A stretch of DNA of 64,000 bases, from positions 13,622,228 through 13,686,227 of the forward strand of contig CM026422.1 of the NCBI GenBank assembly GCA_014871385.1, given 5' to 3'. This DNA comes from Ceratodon purpureus (Eukaryota; Streptophyta; Bryopsida; Pseudoditrichales; Ditrichaceae). The translations under genes and the position numbers were made by a program. Shown here piece by piece: positions 14,574-27,300 of this stretch; within the stretch, counting starts at the first letter, position 1, and each line of letters begins with the position of its first letter. The notes below the pieces were generated by a model, which saw only the letters and a program-made list of their open reading frames with translations, was not told the origin of the DNA and searched no databases.

Positions 14574-15467
14574 CTAATCCCTAAAGGATTGGGAGACCTA
14601 AAACGGTTGTCAAGTGATTTTGGGCAAGTACTTATGATTGAAATAAATGTTTTCTTTCTCTAATTTTTTTGGTGAGGATAGATATTTGTAAGACCTTCCA
14701 AAAAATACAGTTCTTATCAAATTTTGACAAAATTTGAGAAAGTTATGAGGTTTTTAAGATTTTAGTTTGAATCAAGGCAGTAAGAGTAGGCCTAAAAAAA
14801 TTCTCAAACCATTTTTTAATTTAAAAAAAAAAAACAGTATAATATTGTGTAGGTTTTTATGCATGTAGGAAGCTTTTATTCATTGCATTCTTATAAGACA
14901 AGCAAATGATACAAAAAGCCATTTTTTGTGGGCACTTCCAAAAAAAATTAACAAAAATAAACTTTGAAGTCTCAACTTGAATTCAATCTCAACAATTTTC
15001 AAATTAATAAAAAAAAAGAGGTTACAATTGATTCATACAATACTATCACGGCTATGATTAACATTATTGTATTTTTTTTATATCTCTGTCCACTTTATAT
15101 TCTTTTGAAAGCCAAGTATTGAGGTTTCTTATTTTGGTAAATCTTCAAGTCATTTGCTTATTGTTATACGAATTTCCTCAATTGGGAACACAAAGTCGTA
15201 TTTTTTGAAATTAAAGACATTCAAATTTTAAGCTTCAAAAAAGATTGGAAACAACTTGATCTTGGTGTTTAGAAGCTAAGATCTCCCAATATGATTTGTT
15301 TCTAACACTAAATTTAGAAGAGGGACTTTCTTAATATGGTGACTTTAAGATCCTACGGTTGAATTTATTAAAAAAACGTCACAATGTCAAAAAAATTAGA
15401 TTCTTTTACCTAGTGGTATGAAATGATAATTTTGAGGTGAAAACTGTCTTAGTTCTTTAAGGGTTAA
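14574..15467. mobile_element. TTAA-family element G (about 894 bp, eroded)
   Basis: The left end reads CTAATCCCTAAAG, one base off TTAA. The right end reads CTTTAAGGGTTAA. The interior near the right end carries the phrase GATCCTACGGTTGAA found in relatives. An old copy of the same family as A-F. No coding capacity seen. Confidence 0.55.
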
Positions 15468-16433
15468 GATATGAAGGCATCATTGTTTACACCTATGATT
15501 GTAAAGATGGGATGTCTTACGAGTGCATACCAAAGGCAATGTAGATTGGATAACTTAATGTAAAGTTGTTTCTTTAGCAATTATTGACACAAGGTGTTTA
15601 AATTTACTTCGACTTTGTAAATATGATTAAACCTTACATAGATTTCACATTGGTAGAAAACAACCAGTTAAAATAAAATATGTTATATATTATTAGTGCA
15701 TCATTTTTATTAATACAAGTAATATGTTACAATAAGGTGCCTTCGAGAAATGTACTTTGAGAAATCAATATTTTTAATTCAAAGTTAAGTACTTATCACT
15801 TACATCCTCTTACAATGGCTACTTGCTTCATCTCAAATTCAGAAATTTTTATTCTTCAAGCACTCTTTTATATATTTCTAGTATACGCTCACGTTTTGAG
15901 CTATCACACATTTTGTAAGCAATTCTTGAGTCATTCCGTTTATACCCTAGATGAGTAGGTCCAATCTTCATAAGCTTATGATGTAATGAACTCATGGACC
16001 AAAAAAAAATTCATCAAATTCAAATCTTTTAAATTGTGTGTATCATATGCATGTCTGTAATTGGTTCAACAATTTATTCCTTTTCTCTACAAAAGTTGGC
16101 TTTGCGTTTGCGCCTTTTGCAACTTGTTTTCAATGCTCCACAAAGGTGATAAGGGTTTGCTACAAAAAATACATGCATCTCTCCTCTGTGCCACAAATAG
16201 ATGAACTGTGTGATGTAGGCTTTTATCTGTACACGTTCTAAATCCCTTGGTTGAATAATGACGTCATTTTTAATTTCCACAACATGCACTTTTTGACGTG
16301 TGTGGTGCTATAGTAAAGGACATGTTTTTTATACCACTGGAGACATCAAGATGTGTCGTAAATAACTTGCTCACTTATGTTGACATGGATATCTAGGTAC
16401 TCATGATGTTCAATGAGTGCCTGCTTAGAGATA
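15468..16433. other. AT-rich intergenic stretch
   Basis: No recognisable gene. Open frames of about 70 codons on both strands at 16038-16289 overlap and carry no motif. Confidence 0.4.
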
Positions 16434-18990
16434 TCTAATTCATTATTCTCAGAGCAGATGCAAATTTCCGCTTTCTGAAACTGTTTACGAGTAGAAAACT
16501 TAATGAAATTTTCTTCCACTTGTTTGTTGTTGGACTATATGTTTTGGTATCTTTGTACTTCTCTCTCATATGGGAAGCACAAATATATCTTTGAGGGTCC
16601 AAATTGTTCCACATCCTCCAAGATTTGACGTGCACTAGCTACATGCTCAAGCGGCCTTCCTTTTGGCCCATCACGGTCCTGTGATAGAATCTTCCATTTT
16701 TGAAACAAGAGCCTTACATTCCTCATGCCTATAGTTGTCCACCCCTATCTTTGAGTCTACTTAAATATGTAGTCTGTAATATCTGCAAGACATAGTCTCA
16801 TACTCTCATGTCCAATAATTACAATCCATGTCTTCATTCTCATTAAGTGCATAAACGACATTTGGTAGCACACGTTGGACTATTTTTTAATTTTCCTTTG
16901 CTTTATAAGAACTCCAATATTCCATCGTCCTGTTCACATCTCTCCAGGCCGTATGTCTTCTACAACATCATTCATCGTCGCTACTTTTTTTATTTTAACA
17001 CCATCATCACCAATCCATGCAAATAGTTTCTTCATGTACGTTTTAAAAACATTAAGTCCCGCTATGAGCATAACGTCGTACACGAGGTCTTTTGATACGT
17101 CAAGTTTATAAAGATGGTGTAGTTGCCACAAGTACGATTCTCCGATTATATTGGTTCTTTGACAATGTCTCTTTAGCGCGGCTTGTCAAGATTGAGGCAA
17201 TTTGATTCACTCATCTACGGCAGTCCAATTACGCGGAGTTCCACGCCGGAGGAAATATACAAAATTGCTCGCGATTTTAACCATAAACATAATGGTTATC
17301 CTTCAACCCTGCATGCATCTTGCACTTGCGCCAAGCTGATTTTCCAGATAGTTTCAACATGCGCATTTTGCACTAGGCAGGGTGGTCTCCAATGACCAAC
17401 CACAACATTTCCCGTAGAGTCTGCTCACCAGGTTCATCTGGAAGATGTTCACTGATAATATTAGACGAGTAGTTGTATTCCACTCTGAAACTGTCACAAA
17501 ACATATCCTCCAACTCTTTAGAAAATGGATATAATAGCTTCAGCATTGATGCTTTGATCTTCTCTTCAAAAAGTGGTATTATATAACCGCCCGCAGTAGG
17601 TATAAAGGTTGTTGATATAAACAAAATAGGAATGAGCTTGATTGGATTTGTTGTGTCTCATTTCAATATGGCAATTTTTACAACCCATCCACTTTGATTA
17701 AATTGCTTTGAAATTGTAAATCCGTCCTAGTGGCATGCCAAGGCAACATTTTGCAGATCGCCTTTTACCACCTTCCTCTAAGATGATACATTGTTGAGGC
17801 AATTTCATCATTTAAAGTTGTACATTATGATCTCTTCCGATCAACTTGTGATCGACTTTTCATGTTTCTCAGGAAAAGCACAATATGACATCTTGCAGTC
17901 CCTTCAACGCACGGGTAACTTCCCCTCCCGCTCTAGATTCTACTAATCTTGATAAATTTTCATTTTCTCCATGTTCCTCAAGTTCTTTATAGATACATGA
18001 TGTTTGTTTACAGACTTCTCCAACCATCTGTGTTTATTGGTCCAATGAATAAGCATCTTCTCACAATATGTTTTTGAAAGCATGAGATTCTTCAACTCGC
18101 TTGAAGCATGAAGAGCATGAAGAAAATCTACCGGTATCATGTTCTTCATCATGTTTTTACACTCTGTGCATTTTTGGAGCATTCATTACAATTTTGTTGC
18201 ATTATTTTATGTCAAGAGTAGATCACATTGCTACCTTTATACAAATCTTCATCATCAGGCTCGAGAAGGATGAAATCATGCATGTTGACTTCACTGATAG
18301 CTACACATAACATGTATCTTTTGGGCTCTCCGTTCCTAAGTTCTTGTACAACTCCATCAATTGTTTCCAAGAAGGAACAACTTGACCAATATCCAGTTCT
18401 CCATTCCACTCTGATGGCATATGTCTAAGAACTGTTCCATACTTAAATATTCTATTAAAGACGTCTTTAAGTTTTAATCCACTAAATAATTGTCTTACTG
18501 TCGAATCTTAGCATGCAATTGGGCAGATAAAGAGTCCCACTCAATTTGCATTTTGACAAATGTATGTGTTAAGGCATACAACAATCTGTCAACCACCACA
18601 TCCTCTATCTTCTTCTCCATTATGTGCCATGTCATTGGCCACATGTTCATCCATGTCAATTAAACCAATTCTTACCTCTTCATTCATATCAGGTGCATGA
18701 GGTTGTTCATTACCCAAGTCATCTGAGTTGTCACCTTTTGTCTTAGGTGCTCCACCATATTCTTCTCTAGAACTTGCAATTGGATCTCCAACGTCATCTT
18801 GCAAAGTTGCAATGTATTAAGAATTAAGGCTCTTTCAACTTCTCTTGATGCATATCTCAAAACTTGTTCCTTCTGTTTGTCAGCACTAGTTTTTATTACA
18901 AATCTTCTTGGACGGCCAAAAAACCAACAAGTACACCACACATTTTTTGGCTTGCGTCTTTGAACTTGTTCCCTTGCTATATCTTCAAAC
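16434..18990 (-). pseudogene. Degenerate Tnp2/Transposase_21-like transposase
   Basis: Read on the minus strand from about 18990 down, collinear fragments in shifting frames suggest one decayed transposase. The order is PKNVWCTCWFFGRPRRFVI, an acidic linker, ELRNGEPKRYMLC, LWLVIGDHPA, a SGKSAWRKCKMHAG-like cysteine segment, LHHLYKLDVSKDLVYDVM, then GPSKIYLCFPYEREVQRYQN. The last three resemble the GDNPA, D-x-MH and FPFER landmarks of Tnp2-type transposases of plant CACTA-like elements. Many stops and frameshifts rule out a functional product. No element ends were found. The family call rests on motif order and not on alignment. Confidence 0.5.
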
Positions 18991-19361
18991 TTACAATTGT
19001 TACCAATACATGAGAATATTTATATAAAAAACTAATTTAATAATCCATACTACTTTAAGGGTCTTTTAAACCTTTTAACAATATACAAAAAAAAAATTCT
19101 TTACTATATCAATAGTAATTAAGGTCTTTTGATTTGAAATAATTAAATAAATTTGAAACCTTTTATTGTATTAAATGAAAAAAACAACTTATTATGAAAT
19201 CAAAAAATCTAGTTGCATGATGTCTTGTGAAGTCATGGATGATGTATTCCTTGGATTGAAGAAAAATCAAGCATAAGACTCAAGACAAAAGTAAAAGATT
19301 AAATTTTGAAAGTCTAAAAGTAAATTTGAAACATAAGTTGAATTGAAACAATTTAGTCTTG
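18991..19361. other. AT-rich spacer
   Basis: Nothing recognised between the decayed transposase and the small inverted-repeat element. Confidence 0.4.
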
Positions 19362-19530
19362 TATATCTCACCCTCCATGGAAAAACCAAACTGGTTAAAA
19401 ATAGAATTTTGAATTTTTTTGCTAAATCATACAGAAATTCAGTTTTACGAGTAGACCAAAATTTTGATGATAGGATCCCAAATTTCTATTTTTAACCAGG
19501 TTGGTTTTTCCATGGAGGGTGAGATATATA
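19362..19530. mobile_element. Small inverted-repeat element (MITE-like, about 169 bp)
   Basis: Two arms of about 45-50 bp are near-perfect inverted copies: TATCTCACCCTCCATGG on the left and CCATGGAGGGTGAGATA on the right. They surround a short AT-rich loop. TA dinucleotides flank the ends. The form fits a Stowaway-like MITE, but the superfamily is not proven. Confidence 0.75.
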
Positions 19531-21412
19531 ACCTTTCAATTGTATAATTGATTAAGTGGGTTGTTTTAATTGATTTCACAAGTTATTTGAATCAACTTTG
19601 TAAGTTTTATAATTTATTTGGGGTTGTTGTACTAGATTATAATCATAGATACGCCATCACTGTGTTCTAAATATCATCACAAATTTTTAAATGAAAATTA
19701 TCGGTTTTGTCCAATGTGCGGCACTTTTGGTTACTGTTTCAATTAAATGCTTTTTTCAGTGGAGAATCAAACGGAGGGCTTGGTTATGAGGAATAAGAAG
19801 AAATTGATCAATGGACAAGCAAAACAAAAAAATATATATTCTTTCTTCTCTACAAATACTTATACATTATCCTTGTGCATGAAAGAAGAAGGAACATTGT
19901 ACGGTAGAAAGTTTCTCTTGGCTCATTATAAGGACAAATGCCATAAGTATATGAACAATCAAGAGAAGGTAAAAGTAAGGTTGAAGGAAAAAAATATTTA
20001 AATTTTAAATTTGAAAAAAGCAGGGAGAAATATCTGGATGATCCCAAAGACATGTGTGTAAATATATTTATGAAGATGGAGTCACTAGCCATTGGACATG
20101 GTGTATTCATGCCCTAGCATCCCAAGGAATTGTATATTTATTGCCTACAATACATTGAGTACAAGAATAAGCCGTTTAAAAGTCGAAAAAGTACCAAGCA
20201 TATGAAGCATGTAAATTTTTGAAATTTATTTATTAATTTTTTTGTATGATTTTCATTTTTGTAAAATCAGAAAATAAAAACACTTTGTATTGGTTATTCA
20301 TATAGTTCCTAAAATGATATTGTTTTGCTTAAAAAATTTGGAAATAATAATTGGGGTACACTTCTATAGCTATTGCTCATTTTTAACCCTAATAATGTGT
20401 CTTTTCTTCACCTCTCTCGGAGCTTTTTTTAAGTCAAATTAACAGTGAAGCTATGTTTGACATGTGAATAAAGTATTTTTTTTGTCTACACCCCAAACGT
20501 CCTCTTTAAATACTAAATGGCAATCGATTCCTAGTTGTAAATCTTGTATTGCTTCAACAGAACTACAATATGCTCAAGTTTGCACGTGTGAGTTCTATGT
20601 TGAGATTGGTCATGTTGGCAATAAGGGATGATAGAGTGCGTGATACAACTCCTAATAATGTAGCAATTTTTATTTTTTATTTTAATATGATTCTACTTGT
20701 GGAAGAGAGTTATAAGGTAAGTTAGCATGCCAACTTCTATAGTTGGACAAATTTTTCTCACCTCCCTCCATAATGCAATTGCCAATGCCAACACTAACAA
20801 CCCATAGGATTGGTTGTCCTATTACCAACCACTCCCCCAAAACCATTACATTGACTTGTCTCAATTCCGCCCAACTAAGAACTGAATGTCCTGATTTGTG
20901 GAACTTAGAACAGTGTAGAGTGCATAGAAGGTTGGTTTTGGGTTGATGTGGTGTGCAGCATGGGGTGGGAGGGGCCGCATGTTTGGGCATCCCATGAGAT
21001 TATGTTTGGTTCTGGCATCACATTGGCTGCTTTGAAAGCTCCTTGGCTGCAGGTCTAGGTTGCTGCAGAGGCAGTTTTCTTGCCCCGTTTTTTTTGTTTT
21101 CATTCGTTGATAAGGTCGGTTCTTGCCCACAACAGTTTTTAATACAGTTGTCATGCAGTGGTCGGTTTTAGGTTCATCATAGGTTAGGACCATAACAAGT
21201 ACGGGTCACATGTTACTTTGCACTTTGGAATTCTATAAAAAAACAATTTTTTCCAATCTTTCTGAAGTCTTATTTCAAAGTCTCTCATATTTTTCCCCAG
21301 AATTTACCACTGCTCAAAATACCCTAACCTACTTAAGTAGTTGGTTTTAGGACACTCAACCTTAATAATGTAAGCTGTGAGCATCAAATTCATCAATGTA
21401 AAAAAGGCGTCA
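19531..21412. other. AT-rich intergenic stretch
   Basis: No gene recognised. Open frames at 19747-20001 (+) and 20682-21193 (-) lack family motifs. 20700-21200 is somewhat less AT-rich than its surroundings. Confidence 0.4.
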
Positions 21413-22254
21413 TTAACCCCTAAAGTTGAAAGGCCTCAAAATTGCGAAAAACCCTCAAAATTAGACTCTTCCAATACAAGGTGTAAGTTTTCAAGTTTTA
21501 ATGTATTTTGGAGGAAATAACTGTGGGATCTAGTACCTTACTTGTACATGTATATGTACCCCAAATATTAGATTCAAACTCCTTTCCGGTTATGACATCG
21601 TAATGTTCTAAGTTGGAAAAATAAGTTTTCTTTCCTTGTTGCAAAATATATTTCAAGTGTTTCGAGAGCCAAAAGAACCAATTTTGAAAGCAAATTTGAT
21701 GTGAGGCTCTTCAAATTCTTGTTCCTAAATGGGTTAGGAATATATCCATGGAAATTTTTCCCTCATACAGCCTACAAAACCTAAAGAAATGCTTGATTTT
21801 TCACATTGAGGTATGCTGAAATTCAAATGCAAAGGCCTGTCTATGATAGTAAAAAAGGCATATGGAGGAATATTCGATTGAAAATCCGAGCAATGAGATC
21901 ATGCCTTGAAATTGTATTTACATGTAGAAAACACCAAATATGAAGAAAAGTAAAATCTTAATTTTTGGTGAATTTTTGAAGTTTCTGTTATCTAATTAAT
22001 TTTGGGCAGATTTTGAGTATATCCTACAGTTTTGGGCAGATTGCAGCATGCCTAAATAGTGTTTTCAAATTTTGACTGCGGATATCTCCTAAAATATGAG
22101 GAATTTTGAAGCTTAAATGGTCTTGTTAGAAAGATATGAAAATTTCCCATGTTGTGCCAAAGTTAGAGCGAAATCCGGTAAAATTTGACTCATAGGGAGC
22201 TTGACCGGACCCTAAATCCTACCAAAACTGTTGAGTTGATGCTTTAGGGGTTAA
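21413..22254. mobile_element. TTAA-flanked element A (842 bp)
   Basis: Starts TTAA-CCCCTAAAG and ends CTTTAGGGG-TTAA. It is closely similar over most of its length to element E at 48681-49536, which lies in the opposite orientation. Shared landmarks include CCGGTTATGA, GTGAGGCTCTTCAAATTC and AGGTATGCTGAAATTCAAAT. No open frame of note. Confidence 0.85.
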
Positions 22255-22453
22255 CCATCTTGAAGTTAATGGATGTACCCCACCATTATATTTATGTTAT
22301 GATGGTAACATGCCAACATATGTCACATTATCATACGTTCACAATGATGTGTCTTGATATTTAGGAAAAGTGTCAACCAGTCAAAAAAATTATGTTCTTA
22401 TCCTGCTCATTGTTGAATAGTGACGAGGTAGAAAAAGCAAGCTAAACAATGAC

Positions 22454-22769
22454 TAAGGTAGAACCACCTATAAGCGGGCACCACCCCATGGGCGTGCCCT
22501 AAGATTCTTGCCTTTATAAAGATATGACCTTCTTTGCATGTGCCTCATGCGTACATAAATAGGGTGCCCGCTTATAGGTTTCCACTTCTCAAGGCTTTGA
22601 AAATTTGTACTTAATTATGTGTGTGCTTTAAAATATCAAAAAAATAGGGAAAACTTGTCTTTTCCTATTCCTTATCGCTGAAAAATAGTAACCCACTCAT
22701 TTCATCACCCAAGAATATAGATTCCTTACATAATCCTTAAATGCACGAAAATAGGTGGTTCTACCTTAA
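22454..22769. mobile_element. Inverted-repeat element with TAAGGTAGAACC ends (316 bp)
   Basis: Left end TAAGGTAGAACCACCTAT is matched by ATAGGTGGTTCTACCTTA at the right. A second, internal inverted pair (CTATAAGCGGGCACC and GGTGCCCGCTTATAG) lies within, giving a nested hairpin. No coding capacity. Confidence 0.7.
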
Positions 22770-22837
22770 CAAACTTCGTCACTGATAGTAATGGAGCTCA
22801 TTACTTCATGTAGAAGATACTCTAAGACATGTTGGAG

Positions 22838-23238
22838 TAAGGTAGGAGGTTCGGAAATGGACCATCTAAGCAGATTTTGCCCTCTCTGAAGATATCTGTC
22901 AATGGGAAATTTCAGAACATATTTTTGGTTGGAAGATAATCTAAGAACTATTGAGTGGCAATTTTAATCGAAATTTTTTGAGTCTCCCTAAATTAGATAT
23001 ATTTTTATGAAGTCATTAGCCTAGAGTGTGCTATTTGAGCTCATAGGTCTTTCATAAATTGTTCACTTGCAACCCTAAATAAAAATGGGGAAAACAAAGA
23101 GAATGATTGGCTCATTTCCTTTTTTCCTTCGTTCATTCACTAACTGTACAGTCAATTTTGATATGTGGCTTCGAAATTCATACCCTGTTCATAGGGGCGG
23201 TTCTTAATGCCCACACTCTTCTCAAGCCTCCTACCTTA
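22838..23238. mobile_element. Inverted-repeat element with TAAGGTAGGAGG ends (401 bp)
   Basis: Left end TAAGGTAGGAGGTT and right end AGCCTCCTACCTTA are inverted repeats. The outer TAAGGTAG is shared with the neighbouring 22454-22769 element, suggesting one superfamily. TA may be the target duplication. Confidence 0.55.
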
Positions 23239-24311
23239 GATATTGCATATTACTTGACACATAGTATGCGAGCATAGACACTGAGAGAGTGCTCAGATGC
23301 ACAGGAGTTACAAATCAGGATTTTAAATGCATATGGGCCAATCTCCACTTTGCATATTGACACCCCCAGAGCCACAATAAATTGAAGACGAGATATTGGA
23401 AAAAAAATAGCGCTTTGGGAGGGTGCACCTGTCAAATAGCGTGTAAAAATTTGCCACGGCCAAAAGTAGGTGTAAAAAGTACAAGATTCACCTCAAAAAA
23501 CCAAAAGTTGTAAAAAAACTCAAAACCTCATAAAATTAAAAAAGTTTCACCTCCAAAAAATTACAAGTTGCTGACACCCGGTGGTCCGGGTTACAAAAAT
23601 CTGTGAGTCCCCTGGGTGTTTCAGAAAAAGGTTTTCTGCAATAACAACCCCGTGTATACTTAGTATCAAATACTTTGTACCAAGTTAATGTTAAAATTTA
23701 GTCACTTGTAATCTACTGTACATCTCTCACAAGGTTTTCAGTGAGAAATAAATTGAACAATATAATCAGACACCGGTTGAAAAAGAAGATTCCAGCGAGT
23801 AGCTTTTGTGCAGAGACTTCTGGGAGAACAGATCCACGACGAGTTTGTCATTCTTCCACCATTGCTTTGTGGGGGAGCGCATGGAAGCTTGAAAATTGTT
23901 GACGAACAGCACAGCTCATGTCATTGTGCACCTTGAATCAATGAGACTTCGTAAAGCTTGAGACAAGAAACTCCGCATCAGTTCTGTCAGATAGCATACA
24001 AGGTGATCAGTTTCAACCTCACCACGAGAATTAACTTCGTGAGTCTTGCGATGGGAACTGAAGAAATAAGTGGGCATTTTGTATTAATAAAACTACTTAA
24101 CAAAAATGTATGACACGAATACCCAACCATTTGAACTTAACCTGGCTAAAACCACCCTAAATTGACCAAGAGATCTCCGTCTCAGCAACTCTAGAACAAT
24201 CTGATACATGCCATGCCCCCCAAAAAGACATACTTAGGTCAAGCACACGTGGAACCCATACAGAAGAAAAGAACTTGATCACGAAATTTGAGTTCCACAG
24301 ATTTTTAAGGT
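23239..24311. other. 3' flank of the CDCA7-type gene
   Basis: No coding region recognised. Further 3' exons of the minus-strand gene are possible, because a GTACAT donor-like site overlaps its last codons near 24320, but none was identified. Confidence 0.4.
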
Positions 24312-27300
24312 TCAAGCATGTACCTTGCATAGCGCAGGAGCAGGTAAACCAAGAATCACCCGGTAATTGATTCCCGGGTGCACTAATACTTGTCCTTTCA
24401 TTTTCGGAAGATTCACATGCTGGACAAAATTCTTCCTAGCCTGGAAAGGAATTAAAGTCTGTGTCATTGTGCTAGACAGAAGGGGGTTATATGGCATTCC
24501 TGTTCCACAAACCCCATTTATACTTGCAAGTGGTCTTTGAACCATATCTGTGAAGTTGTGATTCAGCTGGCAATGGGCTTCATTGCTTTCGTCCTGCTGA
24601 AGAGCATCTTTTCCTTCGTCCAACTGAAAAACCACTGCTGTAACCTGTTCATGAAACAATGAATTTTATAGCTGAAGTTAGGTCCAGCCCTTTCCAAGAA
24701 GCACACCAAAGTTTCTATGCAGATAGAAGACTACATAGAAAATCTAGCTAACACATCGTCTGTGTACAATAACCGCAATGAACCAAGAAAATAAAGGTGC
24801 TATTGGACAAATTCATAAAACATAAAACAATTATTTCAGTTCATTCTTAGAGCAGATCAGCAAAGGGAACCAAAGATGTAGGTTCATTGCTCATTTAGGA
24901 CCAGAGAAGCCCATGGGGTAAGGGAATGGCTCATGTAATAAACGGCCATTCAAGAGCAGATTCCAGAAAATAAATCTTAAAGTCTCAATCTTAGAGTAAA
25001 TTAGGAGTTGGAATAATGTCCTGTAGAAATCCCGAAGCTAAATAGAGCTATTAAGTGCTGGCATGAGTGCCTGAGTGAAGGGTCTGACAAATACCTGACA
25101 ATCTGGACCCTCGGTCTCAATGCAATCCTCCTGCTGAGGTCTAGACTCTGTCGGTGCTCCTGGCCAAGGCCTGAAAGCACCCTCCATGCACGAATGCTGC
25201 ATCACGAAAATATTACGGAATTAAGGTATATGAAGTAAATGCAACATGCAATAAATATCAAACAGCCAAGTATGCGCGAAGTTCTGACGACGAATGTAAC
25301 CGAACCTGGAGCCAAAAGAAAAATCCTCGCAGTAATGCCAACTTCAAAGGAGGACTTTCTGCCTCTTCTAACTTTAAAGCAAAGTCTGCACATCACACAT
25401 GGAGCTTCTTTTAGTTAAAGAAAGGCACGCTGCACCAAAAGTCAACTAAATTATGAACATGTACTAACATAGGAGTCTGCACAATTTATTTCAGTTTAGT
25501 TGTTACTAAAAGCAGGCATGAGATTTACCTTCATGATGGTCTAGATAAGAGAAACCTTCATCCTCGGTAATAACGTCTACAATTCGTCCGCGCATCTGGC
25601 GCAGTTTCTGAACAGGTTTGCGGCATTTAGCAGACTCCTCTAATATTTCCAGCTCTTTCGCGTCGAAAGGCTGAGCTAGTGCAAATTTCAATTTCGTGCG
25701 ATATTCTGTCCCTTGAGGATCACTTGGGCATTCCTGCACAATCGTATCGTATTTCACGAATAATGCTCAAAACAAGAAAATATGTCTTCCATGCAGGAAG
25801 AGAAGTATGCTGCATCGAAATAAAGAAGGACGAGGCTACATGTACCCTACAACCTTTACAAGGGATCTTACTATATCCTGGCAACATTACAAAGAATCTT
25901 TCAAGGCAATTCTGGAAGTGTGTGCTCACCAAACCCCGCTGCTCGAACAACAGTTGGCTTGCAGCATTGTTAAGTCCAGTCTTGGAACCATTAAGGACAC
26001 TCGCTCGTCTCATTTTCAAAGTGAGCTCACTTTCTGAGACAGAGTCCATGCTTGACCTTGCTCGGCCAGCATGTGTGTCTGCTTCACTAGTGACCTTTCT
26101 CCTCGGACCTGCTTCATTACTGTTGTCAACTCCAGCAATATTGCAGAGATTGTCTTCGCTGTCACTGGCAAGCTCTACTTTACAGTGCGCACTAGGGAAG
26201 GGACCAAGCAATGAGGATCTTGAAGACACAGGGTCACCTGAAAGAGCATATCGGTGTCCCCCACTGGACCCTTCAAGTTTCCTTCTTTTAGCTAATGCCG
26301 TATCTTCCACATCTGATCCTCCAACATTTGCTTCGACGAATTCCCTTTTAATTCTCATTCCACCATTCTGGTTCCTAGAAGCTACATCTTCCTGAATAAG
26401 TCTACCGGCTGAATGTTCCTTCAAATTCTGTTCAACTCTTCGACTTGCAGCCCCCACTTCATTCTCTTTCCTAGTTGAAATATTTTCTGCAGGGACCCTC
26501 GATCTGGCAAATGTGCTGTTTATATCTCGATGAATGATTGGGAATGAAGCCTCCACTTGGCTCCTTTTCGCAGGTAGAGCACCTCGTGTCACCCCTCTCT
26601 TCCGTTTCAGCTGAGACTGATGTCCAGCACCGATATGGTGTCAGGAGCTTTAGCAAAGAACAAGGTTACGATGACGGAATCGAAAGAAAGCAGAGGAAAG
26701 TTCTTAGAATTCCAGATGCAATTTAGATAGTGACTGAAATAGACTTCTACATACCTGAACAAATTTCTTGACAAACCTCATGCCAATCTTTCCTTCATGT
26801 AGTTGGGTAGAGGTTTCTTCGTTCAGAGTAAACTCGTCCATGCCTTCGTCTGATGAAGAAGGTTCGTCTGAAGAAGAATCTTCTGATGAGTTTTTCCATT
26901 CAAACCTTCCACAGTTGGTCCAATCTCGGCCCACCTTTCGCTGGGCGATCGTTTCTGGCGTTTCACCAGTATTAAGATGCACAAGGTAATCATGCGCGTT
27001 CAGGAATCCCGCATTGCGCGCTTCCCTTATCAACTGCCCGGTTGGAGTCTTCCCACTTGCCTTACGACAAGGCCCACAATTGCAGCTGCCAAACCATCCC
27101 ACACTCAGCTTCGATAACAAGAATGTGTGAAGGACGACCAATAATAATCCAACTCAAATGCAGGAAACAAAGCCTGAAAAAAAGACAATTTGTGCTCTGG
27201 CGGTTCGCTGAACGACCCTTTCATTGCTCACCAGTTTTCACAGCCCGGGCCGCAACCGTTCCTGCATTTAGGGCAAAGCCATCTCACCCCTTCAGCTAGC

